Source of the DNA: CAMDPA01 sp965223035
GTDB lineage: Bacteria; Pseudomonadota; Alphaproteobacteria; Rhizobiales; Hyphomicrobiaceae
DNA: 64,000 nt
Direction of reading: 5' to 3'
Assembly (NCBI GenBank): GCA_965223035.1
Contig: OZ244980.1
Span: 1,488,001-1,552,000, forward strand
In this document: piece after piece, positions 14,384 to 22,461 of the stretch
Layout of the letters: every line of letters begins with the position of its first letter
Numbering within the stretch: the stretch's first letter is position 1
Program-made: the position numbers and the translations under genes
The notes under the pieces: generated by a model
What the model saw: the letters and a program-made list of their open reading frames with translations, nothing else
Database searches by the model: none
What the model was told of the DNA's origin: nothing

Positions 14384-15912
14384 GCATCGCCGGTGCGCCG
14401 ATTCTCTCGTTGACCACGTTTCTGCCGTTGGCCGGCGCATTGCTCGTCGCGGTGCTGGCCGGCGGCGACGATGAGGCGGGTAAGCGCAATGCGCGGTGGA
14501 TCGCACTGTGGACCACGCTGATCACGTTTCTGGTCTCGTTGCTGATTTGGATCAACTTTGACAAATCGACCGCGGCGTTTCAATTCGTCGAAGAGCATGC
14601 CTGGCTCGGCCCACTGAGGTATAAAATGGGCGTGGACGGTATTTCGATGCTGTTCGTGATATTGACCACGTTCTTGATGCCGTTGTGTATCTTGGCCTCA
14701 TGGCAGTCGATCCAAACGCGCGTGAAAGAGTATATGATCGCGTTTTTGGTGCTCGAAACCATGATGATCGGTGTTTTTACGGCGCTCGATATTGTGTTGT
14801 TCTATCTGTTTTTCGAGGCCGGGCTGATCCCGATGTTCGTCATCATCGGTGTGTGGGGCGGCGCTCGGCGCGTTTATGCTAGCTTCAAGTTTTTTCTTTA
14901 CACGCTGCTCGGTTCGGTGCTGATGCTGCTCGCCATCATGGCGATGTATTGGCACGCGGGGACCACGGATATCCCGACCCTGCTGGCCAGCTCGAATTTC
15001 CCGCGCGACATGCAATGGTGGTTGTGGCTGGCGTTCTTTGCCTCGTTTGCGGTCAAGTTGCCCATGTGGCCGGTGCATACGTGGTTGCCGGATGCCCACG
15101 TGGAAGCGCCGACGGCGGGCTCGGTCATTTTGGCCGGCATCCTGCTGAAGATGGGTGGCTATGGATTTCTGCGGTTTTCCATGCCGATGTTTCCCCTGGC
15201 CAGCGAGCAGTTGGCGCCGTTTGTGTTCTTCTTGTCGGTGATGGCGATCGTGTACACCTCACTCGTCGCGCTGGCACAGGAGGATGTGAAAAAGCTGATC
15301 GCGTATTCGTCCGTGGCGCATATGGGCTTCGTGACGATGGGCATTTTTACCTTTTCGACGCAAGGGGTGGACGGTGCTATCTTTCAGATGCTGTCGCACG
15401 GTATCGTTTCGGCGGCACTGTTTTTGTGTGTGGGCGTCATTTATGACCGGATGCACACCCGCGAGATCGCGGCTTATGGTGGCCTGGTCAACCGCATGCC
15501 GATCTACGCGTTCTGCTTCATGGTGTTTACGCTCGCTAACGTCGGATTGCCGGGGACGTCCGGCTTCGTCGGCGAATTTCTCACGCTGCTTGGCGCGTTC
15601 AAGGCCAATACCTGGGTCGCCTTCATTGCCACCACCGGCGTGATCTTGTCGGCGGCCTACGCGTTGTACCTTTATCGGCGCGTCATTTTTGGCGAGCTCG
15701 AAAAAGCCTCGCTCAAATCGATCGCCGACGTTAACCCGCGCGAGGTTGTGGTGCTGGCCCCGCTGGTGGCTCTGACGATCTTTTTCGGCTTCCATCCCGC
15801 GCCGATCTTGGACGTGACGGCGGTGTCGGTGAAGAAACTTGTCTCCCAATATGAAGCAGCTGTGAGCCCGCAACGGGCCGCGGCCGCTCGTCATTTATCG
15901 AAGGCGCGGTAA
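14380..15912 (+). CDS. nuoM: NADH-quinone oxidoreductase subunit M
   Basis: NuoM is the middle antiporter-like proton-pumping subunit of complex I. The 510 residues show the family features: VLETMMIGVFTALDIVLFYLFFEAGLIPMF with the essential Glu, KLPMWPVHTWLPDAHVEAPTAGSVILAGILLKMGGYG with the channel Lys and His, and DVKKLIAYSSVAHMGFV. The start overlaps the nuoL stop by four bases (ATGA). It is followed by nuoN after 5 bases. Confidence 0.95.
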   Translation: MSIAGAPILSLTTFLPLAGALLVAVLAGGDDEAGKRNARWIALWTTLITFLVSLLIWINFDKSTAAFQFVEEHAWLGPLRYKMGVDGISMLFVILTTFLMPLCILASWQSIQTRVKEYMIAFLVLETMMIGVFTALDIVLFYLFFEAGLIPMFVIIGVWGGARRVYASFKFFLYTLLGSVLMLLAIMAMYWHAGTTDIPTLLASSNFPRDMQWWLWLAFFASFAVKLPMWPVHTWLPDAHVEAPTAGSVILAGILLKMGGYGFLRFSMPMFPLASEQLAPFVFFLSVMAIVYTSLVALAQEDVKKLIAYSSVAHMGFVTMGIFTFSTQGVDGAIFQMLSHGIVSAALFLCVGVIYDRMHTREIAAYGGLVNRMPIYAFCFMVFTLANVGLPGTSGFVGEFLTLLGAFKANTWVAFIATTGVILSAAYALYLYRRVIFGELEKASLKSIADVNPREVVVLAPLVALTIFFGFHPAPILDVTAVSVKKLVSQYEAAVSPQRAAAARHLSKAR

Positions 15913-15917
15913 CCGAC

Positions 15918-17375
15918 ATGGGCATGCTTTCGACGTTTGCAGCGATGTGGCCGGAATTGATCGTCGCGATCGGGGCGCTGGCGCTGACTATGTGGGGCGC
16001 GTTCCGTTACCGGGAGGAAGAGCAATCGGAGACGACCGGTTGGCTTGCGATCGCGACGCTCGCCCTGGCCGGTTGGTTTTTGGTTACGGCCCCGCCAGAA
16101 CCACAAACTTTGTTCGCAGGTGCGTTCATCAGCGACGGCTTCGCCCGCTTTATGAAAGTGCTGGTGTTGGCCGGATCGGCGGCGGCGATCTTGCTATCCT
16201 TCGATGATTTTCGCGAAAAAAAGATCCTGAAGTTCGAATATCCCGTGCTCGTCCTGTTGGCGACGTCGGGCATGATGATGATGATCTCGGCCGGTGATCT
16301 AATCGCGCTTTACCTAGGTTTGGAGCTGCAAAGTCTTGCGCTTTATGTTGTGGCGGCATTCCGCCGCGACGACGTGCGGTCGAGCGAGGCGGGCTTGAAA
16401 TACTTCGTGCTCGGCGGCCTGTCCTCGGGCATGTTGCTTTATGGGGCGTCACTGATCTACGGGTTCACGGGCAGTACGCAATTTGAAGCGATCGCGGCGG
16501 TGGCGCGTGGCGAAAATGCGCTTGATAACATCGGCTTGGTGTTTGGCCTGGTGTTCTTGATGGTCGGCATCGCATTCAAGATCTCGGCGGTGCCATTTCA
16601 CATGTGGACGCCGGACGTCTATCAGGGCGCGCCCACGCCGGTAACCGCCTTTTTTTCCGCAGCACCGAAAATTGCGGCGATGGCGCTTTTGGTGCGCGTC
16701 GTGATGACGGCCTTTCCCGGTATTGCCGGTCAATGGCAGCAAATCGTCACGTTCCTAGCGATCGCCTCGATGCTGCTTGGTGCTTTCGCCGCCATCGGTC
16801 AGTCCAACATTAAACGGCTGTTGGCTTATTCGTCGATCGCCAACGTCGGTTTCGCGCTTGTACCGTTGGCGGCTAATTCGGTTGAAGGCATCAGTGGTGT
16901 ATTAATTTATATGGCGATCTATTTGGTCATGACGCTGGGCGCGTTTGCCTGCGTGATCGCCATGCGGCGCCAACAGGGTTCGGTTGAGGAGATTACAGAG
17001 TTGGCCGGCTTATCGCAGCACAATCTGCCGATGGCCTTCGTCTTGATGCTGTTGATGTTTTCGCTAGCTGGCATCCCGCCGCTGGCCGGATTTTGGGCCA
17101 AGTTCTATGCGTTTTTGCCGGCCATCAAAGCGGAGCTCTATACGCTTGCGGTGATCGGGGTGTTGGCCAGCGTGGTCGGGGCCTACTATTACCTCAGAAT
17201 CGTGAAACTGATGTTCTTTGATGAGCCGCGTCAGCCGTTTTTGCCGGTCCCGGCCAAGGTCGGCTTTGTCATGGCGATTTCCGGGTTGTTCGTGCTGCTG
17301 TTCGTGGTCATGCCATCGCCGTTGGTCAAGTCCGCTCAATCGGCCGCAGCGAGTTTCCAGCACGAAACGAAATGA
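15918..17375 (+). CDS. nuoN: NADH-quinone oxidoreductase subunit N
   Basis: NuoN is the third antiporter-like membrane subunit of complex I. The 485-residue protein contains YLGLELQSLALYVVAAFRR, GIAFKISAVPFHMWTPDVYQGAPTPVTAF and NIKRLLAYSSIANVGFAL, the usual channel and connecting motifs. The N-terminus matches the shorter bacterial type. The stop overlaps the birA start (ATGA at 17372), so the respiratory operon continues into birA and rnj as in many Hyphomicrobiales. Confidence 0.95.
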   Translation: MGMLSTFAAMWPELIVAIGALALTMWGAFRYREEEQSETTGWLAIATLALAGWFLVTAPPEPQTLFAGAFISDGFARFMKVLVLAGSAAAILLSFDDFREKKILKFEYPVLVLLATSGMMMMISAGDLIALYLGLELQSLALYVVAAFRRDDVRSSEAGLKYFVLGGLSSGMLLYGASLIYGFTGSTQFEAIAAVARGENALDNIGLVFGLVFLMVGIAFKISAVPFHMWTPDVYQGAPTPVTAFFSAAPKIAAMALLVRVVMTAFPGIAGQWQQIVTFLAIASMLLGAFAAIGQSNIKRLLAYSSIANVGFALVPLAANSVEGISGVLIYMAIYLVMTLGAFACVIAMRRQQGSVEEITELAGLSQHNLPMAFVLMLLMFSLAGIPPLAGFWAKFYAFLPAIKAELYTLAVIGVLASVVGAYYYLRIVKLMFFDEPRQPFLPVPAKVGFVMAISGLFVLLFVVMPSPLVKSAQSAAASFQHETK

Positions 17376-18148
17376 CGGACGCGGTTACAGACGTCTTGAT
17401 GGGTGGCACACGCTTGGTTGCATTCGACGCGCTCGACTCGACCAATCTGGAAGCCATGCGACGGGCGGCCATGGGTGAAACCGGCCCGCTGTGGATTACA
17501 GCGCAACGGCAAACCGAAGGTCGCGGCCGGTCCGGACGAGGCTGGGTGACAGGATCAGGCGATCTTGCCGCGACCTATGTGTGGTCGACGGCCTGTGCCC
17601 CCGTTGCGCTCAACCAGCTGTCGCTGGTCGCCGGCGTCGCCGTCCACCAAGCGCTGGCACAGGTTCTGGACACCGCAATCAACAGCCAGCAGCTGCGGCT
17701 GAAATGGCCGAATGACGTGCTGATCGGCAGCGCCAAGCTCGCTGGGATCTTGGTTGAGACGTCGTCATTTGGCGATCGTGTCGTCGCCGCGATTGGGATC
17801 GGTGTCAACGTCGCGCACGCACCGGCAGGTGTCGGCCGGACGACGACCCGATTGGCCGCGTGGGTGCCGCAGTGCTCGCCGCGCAGCGTGTTGCACGCCA
17901 TCGATAGGTCGCTATGCGATTGGCTGCAGACCTGGCAGGACGGGGCCGGATTTTCGCGCGTGCGGGAGCGCTGGCTGGCGCAATCAATCGCACGTGGCAC
18001 GCCGATCAAGGTGCACATTGGTGACAAGCTTGTGACCGGCACCTACGATGGTTTGGACGTGGATGGGTCGTTGCTGCTGCTGGAAGATGGCGCGGGACTG
18101 CGCCGCATCCGTGCGGGTGATGTCGATCTGACGACCGTCCCTACATGA
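17372..18148 (+). CDS. birA: Biotin--[acetyl-CoA-carboxylase] ligase
   Basis: This enzyme attaches biotin to the carboxyl-carrier protein of acetyl-CoA carboxylase and related carboxylases via biotinyl-AMP. The 258 residues begin directly with the ligase domain and lack the N-terminal HTH of the E. coli repressor form, so it is a group I enzyme without DNA binding. The biotin/ATP loop is EGRGRSGRGW (residues 49-58) and KWPNDVLI follows at 111-118; a C-terminal SH3-like domain covers about 205-258. Both ends overlap neighbours by ATGA (nuoN upstream, rnj downstream), which is the usual order in this group. Confidence 0.92.
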   Translation: MTDAVTDVLMGGTRLVAFDALDSTNLEAMRRAAMGETGPLWITAQRQTEGRGRSGRGWVTGSGDLAATYVWSTACAPVALNQLSLVAGVAVHQALAQVLDTAINSQQLRLKWPNDVLIGSAKLAGILVETSSFGDRVVAAIGIGVNVAHAPAGVGRTTTRLAAWVPQCSPRSVLHAIDRSLCDWLQTWQDGAGFSRVRERWLAQSIARGTPIKVHIGDKLVTGTYDGLDVDGSLLLLEDGAGLRRIRAGDVDLTTVPT

Positions 18149-19857
18149 GCGAGACGAAGCTTGAAATGACAAAAAAGAAATCGGGCGGCGCCGCGCTGCA
18201 AGACGAGTTGGTGTTCGTGGCACTCGGCGGTCTCGGCGAGATCGGCATGAACGTCTACCTATACGGCCTGGGCCCCGCGCGGGACCGGAAATGGTTGATG
18301 GTCGATCTGGGTCTGACGTTTCCGACCGACACCGAACCCGGCGTCGACGTGGTGTTGCCCGATATCACGTTTATCGAAGGCGAGCGACGTTCGTTGGTGG
18401 GGCTGGTGTTGACGCACGCGCACGAGGATCACTTGGGCGCCGTGATCGACATGTGGCCACGGCTGCAGTGCCCGATCTACGCGACCCCGTTTACCGCAAC
18501 AATGCTGTCCACCAAGCTGGCCGAGAATGGACGCGGGCTGAAGTTGCCGATCACGGTCGTGCCGTTGGGCCATCGCTTCGAGGTCGGTCCGTTCGATCTT
18601 GAGCTGGTGACAATGGCGCATTCGATTCCTGAACCGTCAGCGATCGCCATTCGCACTCCGCACGGCTTAGTGTTTCACAGCGGCGACTGGAAGCTCGATG
18701 CGACGCCGTTGGTCGGTGACCCCACCGATGAGGCCAAGCTGCAAGCTTTGGGCCGCGAAGGCATCACGGCGATGATTTGCGATTCCACCAATGCCATGCG
18801 TGAAGGTCGCTCGGTGTCGGAGACGGACGTCGCTACAGTGATCGCAGGCCTCATCAAGGATGCAAAGCGCCGCGTGGCAGTGACGACATTCGCGTCAAAC
18901 GTTGCGCGCGTGCGAGCGGTCGGCGAAGCGGCGAGGCTGGCCGGCCGCCAGCTGGTGGTGGCCGGACGGGCTTTGCACCGGATTATAGCGGTGGCGAAGG
19001 AAACGGGTTATCTGCCTGACGACTTCGTGGCGCTCGATCAAGAACACTTCGGTTACTTGGAGCCGAGCGAGGTGGTGGCACTTTGCACCGGCAGCCAAGG
19101 CGAGCCCCGCGCCGCCATGGCTCGAATCGCCGCCGACGATCATCCCCACATCTCTTTGGGGCGTGGTGATCTGGTGATCTTTTCCTCACGCTCGATTCCC
19201 GGCAACGAGGTGGGCATCACGCGGGTGCAAAATGGTCTGGTGCGCTTGGGCTGTGATGTCATCACCGACGCTGATGCGCTGGTGCATGTCACCGGTCACC
19301 CCCGACGCGAAGAGCTTAAAACCATGTTTGATTGGATGAAGCCGCAGCTGCTGGTGCCGATGCACGGGGAGTCGCGCCACCTTTTCGAGCATGGCAAGCT
19401 GGCCGGCGCCGCCGGCGTGCCGCAGGTGCAGCCGGTGGAGGATGGGCAAATGCTGCGGCTTGCGCCGACACCAGCGATGGTGGTCGACGAGGTTCCGGTC
19501 GGCCGGCTTTATCGTGATGGAAACCTGATTGTCTCGTCCAAGAATGGACCGGTGCGCGAACGGCTTCGATTGTCGTTTGCCGGCGTGGTGGCGGTGGCGA
19601 TTGCGCTCGATCGAAAAGGCGATGTGGCGGCCGATCCGGAAATCATGCTCGATGGGGTCCCGGCCGAGACGGCCGACGGCGAGGCGATGGAAGAGTTGAT
19701 TTACTCAGCGGTGGACGGCACGTTGGAGAGCATGCCGCGCCCGCGTCGTCGCGATGAGGAGCGCGTAAGGGAAGCGGTGCGCCGTACAGTGCGGGCTGTC
19801 GTCGATCAGGCCTGGGGGAAAAAGCCGATCGTCAAGGTGCTGATCTGCCTGGTCTGA
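18145..19857 (+). CDS. rnj: Ribonuclease J
   Basis: RNase J is a metallo-beta-lactamase/beta-CASP nuclease with 5'-3' exo- and endonuclease activity, used in rRNA 5' maturation and mRNA decay. The 570 residues carry the zinc motif HAHEDHLGA (His91, His93, Asp95, His96), the beta-CASP region, and late motifs including TGHPRREELKTMFDWMKPQLLVPMHGE. The residues around 220-275 (KRRVAVTTFASNVARVRAV) match the beta-CASP motif. It ends the operon that starts at nuoG; its start overlaps birA by ATGA. No clear terminator follows; CACCC...GGGTG at 19858-19874 is a weak hairpin without a T tract. Confidence 0.93.
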   Translation: MSETKLEMTKKKSGGAALQDELVFVALGGLGEIGMNVYLYGLGPARDRKWLMVDLGLTFPTDTEPGVDVVLPDITFIEGERRSLVGLVLTHAHEDHLGAVIDMWPRLQCPIYATPFTATMLSTKLAENGRGLKLPITVVPLGHRFEVGPFDLELVTMAHSIPEPSAIAIRTPHGLVFHSGDWKLDATPLVGDPTDEAKLQALGREGITAMICDSTNAMREGRSVSETDVATVIAGLIKDAKRRVAVTTFASNVARVRAVGEAARLAGRQLVVAGRALHRIIAVAKETGYLPDDFVALDQEHFGYLEPSEVVALCTGSQGEPRAAMARIAADDHPHISLGRGDLVIFSSRSIPGNEVGITRVQNGLVRLGCDVITDADALVHVTGHPRREELKTMFDWMKPQLLVPMHGESRHLFEHGKLAGAAGVPQVQPVEDGQMLRLAPTPAMVVDEVPVGRLYRDGNLIVSSKNGPVRERLRLSFAGVVAVAIALDRKGDVAADPEIMLDGVPAETADGEAMEELIYSAVDGTLESMPRPRRRDEERVREAVRRTVRAVVDQAWGKKPIVKVLICLV

Positions 19858-19953
19858 CACCCATGAGAGGGTGGTCGGAGCAGGGCTGCCAACTGATGGA
19901 ACAGTGGCGTTCGGCGTGAGCGCTGTTTGCCGAACATCGCCGGGAGGGCTTTG

Positions 19954-20349
19954 ATGAGCCTGCAAATCAGCTTCGACCATTGCGTGATTCATGTTTCGGA
20001 TTGGCAGCGGTCCAATGCTTTTTACCGCGACGTTCTCGGTGCCGAGATCGTGCCGGTCCGCCGGGGTTTTGCCTACCGTTTCGGTGAGGTCCAGCTCAAT
20101 TGCCACGGTCCCGATCATATCGGTCAACCCCGCGCGGGACTGCCGGTGATGCCGGGTGGCAGCGATCTGTGCTTCCAGTGGCACGGTGATATCCATGCTG
20201 CGGTGGCGCATCTTGAGCGGCATGGCATTGCGGTTGAGGAGGGCCCGGTGCCGCGTCGGGGCGCGCGCGGCGAAGGTGTGAGCGTTTATTTCCGCGATCC
20301 CGATGGCTCGCTCGTCGAATTCATTTGCTACCCGGTTCGGTCGGCGTGA
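19954..20349 (+). CDS. VOC family (glyoxalase/dioxygenase-like) protein
   Basis: The 131-residue protein is a single vicinal-oxygen-chelate module pair: it starts with FDHCVIHVSDWQRSNAFYRDVLG and ends with YFRDPDGSLVEFICYP, the two halves that supply metal ligands (His near residue 7, Glu in LVEF). Such proteins use a divalent metal to act on vicinal oxygens, and the exact reaction varies widely. A GGGAGGG site lies five bases before the ATG at 19954; the nine codons in front are spurious. In many Hyphomicrobiales, rnj is followed by methylmalonyl-CoA epimerase, also a VOC protein, but this sequence does not look like that enzyme and is shorter. Confidence 0.75.
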   Translation: MSLQISFDHCVIHVSDWQRSNAFYRDVLGAEIVPVRRGFAYRFGEVQLNCHGPDHIGQPRAGLPVMPGGSDLCFQWHGDIHAAVAHLERHGIAVEEGPVPRRGARGEGVSVYFRDPDGSLVEFICYPVRSA

Positions 20350-20503
20350 AGCCTGGTCCGGCATCGACGTGGTCGTTGATTTGCGCACGCGGCATGGCAG
20401 CGCCAGCATCAAGCGCGAGCAACCGGAGCGCTATGTCGACGTGAGCTGCTATAACGCGGTGACCGGCGCATGATCGGGACTGAGATCGGCAAGGAGTAAA
20501 CCG
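20350..20503 (+). other. Possible C-terminal coding remnant between VOC and SDR genes
   Basis: Reading from 20358, one frame runs through 20472 without a start codon and ends in a stop. It encodes DVVVDLRTRHGSASIKREQ then PERYVDVSCYNAVTGA. The composition looks protein-like, but there is no start and no family is recognised with confidence. It may be the tail of a deleted gene. The stretch after the stop contains AAGGAG, which serves the SDR gene. Confidence 0.25.
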
Positions 20504-21382
20504 ATGGCCACGCTCAACGGGAAGACGCTCTTCATCACCGGCGCCAGCCGTGGCATCGGCTTGGCGATCGGGTTGCGCGCCGCCCGCGATGGTGCCAACG
20601 TCGCGGTCGTGGCCAAAACCGCACAGCCCCACCCTAAGCTGCCGGGCACGATCCACACCGCAGCACACGACATCGAGGCGGCCGGCGGCAGGGCGCTTGC
20701 CATCGAATGCGACATTCGCTTTGAGGAGCACGTGGCGAAAGCCGTCGCGCAAACGGTGGAGCGGTTCGGCGGCATCGACATTTGTGTCAACAATGCCTCC
20801 GCCATCTCGCTGACGGGAATTGAACAGACCACCATCAGCCGCTTCGACCTGATGCACGCGATCAATGCCCGCGGCACCTTTCTGGTATCGCAACACTGCC
20901 TGCCGCACCTCAAGGCCGCCGACAATCCACACATCGTGATGCTGTCACCGCCGCTCGACATGAACCCGCGCTGGTTTTCCGGGCATGTCGCTTATTCGAT
21001 GGCCAAATATGGGATGAGCCTGGTGGTGCTGGGGCTCGCCGATGAACTCAAAGACGAGGCAGTCGCGGTTAATGCGCTTTGGCCGCGGACGACGATCGCA
21101 ACGGCGGCCGTCAACAATCTGCTGGGCGGGGAGAAGCTGATGAGAATGAGCCGTAAGCCTGAGATCCTCGCCGACGCTGCCCATCTGCTGTTTTGTCAGT
21201 CGGCGGCGAGCTTTACCGGCCGATTCCTGATCGACGATACCTTCTTGTACGAGGTGGGCGGCGTGACGGACTTCGACGTCTATCGGGTCGATCCCGCCGT
21301 TGAGCTTGCGCCGGATTTTTTCGTGCCGGCCGGCATTCCCGCGCCACCAGGGGTCACGCTGGCGCAGCGGCCGATGAATTAG
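20504..21382 (+). CDS. SDR-family oxidoreductase (HSDL2-like)
   Basis: The 292-residue protein is a short-chain dehydrogenase with the Rossmann motif TGASRGIG at residues 12-19, the NNAS motif (VNNASAISL), and a YSMAK catalytic Tyr-Lys pair in HVAYSMAKYGMS. The closest group I can name is the hydroxysteroid-dehydrogenase-like 2 / citronellol-dehydrogenase type, which has the same N-terminal spacing (VVAKTAQPHPKLPGTIH) and is often linked to fatty-acid or terpenoid breakdown. The C-terminal 50 residues after the core (YEVGGVTDFDVYRVDP) extend the usual fold. AAGGAG lies seven bases before the ATG at 20504. The exact substrate is unknown. Confidence 0.85.
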   Translation: MATLNGKTLFITGASRGIGLAIGLRAARDGANVAVVAKTAQPHPKLPGTIHTAAHDIEAAGGRALAIECDIRFEEHVAKAVAQTVERFGGIDICVNNASAISLTGIEQTTISRFDLMHAINARGTFLVSQHCLPHLKAADNPHIVMLSPPLDMNPRWFSGHVAYSMAKYGMSLVVLGLADELKDEAVAVNALWPRTTIATAAVNNLLGGEKLMRMSRKPEILADAAHLLFCQSAASFTGRFLIDDTFLYEVGGVTDFDVYRVDPAVELAPDFFVPAGIPAPPGVTLAQRPMN

Positions 21383-21492
21383 ATGGCATCGGTGTGGGGC
21401 GCACGATAGATCTAACCGGTTGGAAGCGCGCGGTGGGCTCGGCCCACCCGGCTTGAGGCCGACGCTCGAGTTGACTGCAAGAGGAACCACCG

Positions 21493-22419
21493 ATGAGCGA
21501 CGTGATCCTGCACCACTATCCTCAATCCCCCGTCGCCGAAAAGGTGCGTGCCGGGCTTGGCATCAAGCAGCTGGCCTGGGCCTCGGTCGAACAAAAGCGC
21601 TTGCCTAACCGCCCTGAATTGTTCGCCTTGACCGGCGGCTATAGGCGCATTCCGGTGATGCAGATCGGGGCTGACTTTTATTGTGACTCGCAATGCATCT
21701 TGCGCGAGTTGGAGCGGCGCTTCCCCGAACCGACGTTCTTTCCAGGACCGGGCAAGGGCATGGCCTATGCCCTATCGCGTTGGACCGACGGTCCGATGTT
21801 TGAATTGCTGTTTCGATTGGCGTTTGCGCCGGTGCGCGACAGTCTGCCGGCGGAGTTAGTCAATGATCGGGCGCGGCTCTACCTGGGGCCCAATGCCGAC
21901 TTGGCCAAGGAGGCTGCCGACCTGCCGCACGTGCTGGCTCAGTTACGCGGCCAACTCGGCTGGATCGACGCACAATTGAGCGTTGGTGGTGCCTTCATGG
22001 TGGCGCAGCAGCCTGGCCTCGCCGATGCGCTGGTGTGGTATCTGGTCTGGTTTCTGCGCGCCCGTTACGACAAGTCCGACGACTTCATGGCGGAGTTCAC
22101 TCACCTGGCGGCGTGGGAAGAGCGGATGCAGGCGATCGGGCATGGCACGCCAACGCCGATGACGCCGGCCGAGGCCTTCGAGGTTGGCAAGGCTGCCGAG
22201 CCGGCAACGCCTGCTAAGGAGGATCCGCGCGATCCGCAAGGGCTCAAACCCGGCATGCGGGTCAGCATCACTCAGCTCACCGACAGCGGCGATCAACCGG
22301 TCGAGGGCGTCGTGCATGCCGTCGATCGCGAGACCTTGGTGATCACCCGCGACGATCCGGCCTGCGGGCGCACGGCTTTACATTTCCCGCGCATCGGTTT
22401 TCGGGTCACCGTGGTGTGA
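21493..22419 (+). CDS. Glutathione S-transferase family protein with C-terminal extension
   Basis: The 308-residue protein starts with a thioredoxin-like GST N-domain (LHHYPQSPVAEKVRAGLGIK, then YRRIPVMQIGADFYCDS with the cis-Pro and CDS glutathione-binding motif). A helical C-domain extends to about residue 225. A further segment of about 60 residues, from roughly 245 (GLKPGMRVSITQLTDSGDQ to the end), is predicted beta-rich with RVSI, EGVVHAVD and LVITRDD strands and is not part of a normal GST of 200-230 residues. It resembles a small regulatory or binding module. AGGA lies upstream of the ATG at 21493. It probably forms a unit with the SDR gene 110 bases upstream. Confidence 0.75.
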   Translation: MSDVILHHYPQSPVAEKVRAGLGIKQLAWASVEQKRLPNRPELFALTGGYRRIPVMQIGADFYCDSQCILRELERRFPEPTFFPGPGKGMAYALSRWTDGPMFELLFRLAFAPVRDSLPAELVNDRARLYLGPNADLAKEAADLPHVLAQLRGQLGWIDAQLSVGGAFMVAQQPGLADALVWYLVWFLRARYDKSDDFMAEFTHLAAWEERMQAIGHGTPTPMTPAEAFEVGKAAEPATPAKEDPRDPQGLKPGMRVSITQLTDSGDQPVEGVVHAVDRETLVITRDDPACGRTALHFPRIGFRVTVV

Positions 22420-22461
22420 CGGTGCGGGCAAAGCGACGCCGGCCTGGCCGCGCGCGAGGCG

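Noticed and set aside
19858..19874. Terminator after rnj (CACCC..GGGTG hairpin)
   Set aside because: The stem is only five pairs and no T tract follows.
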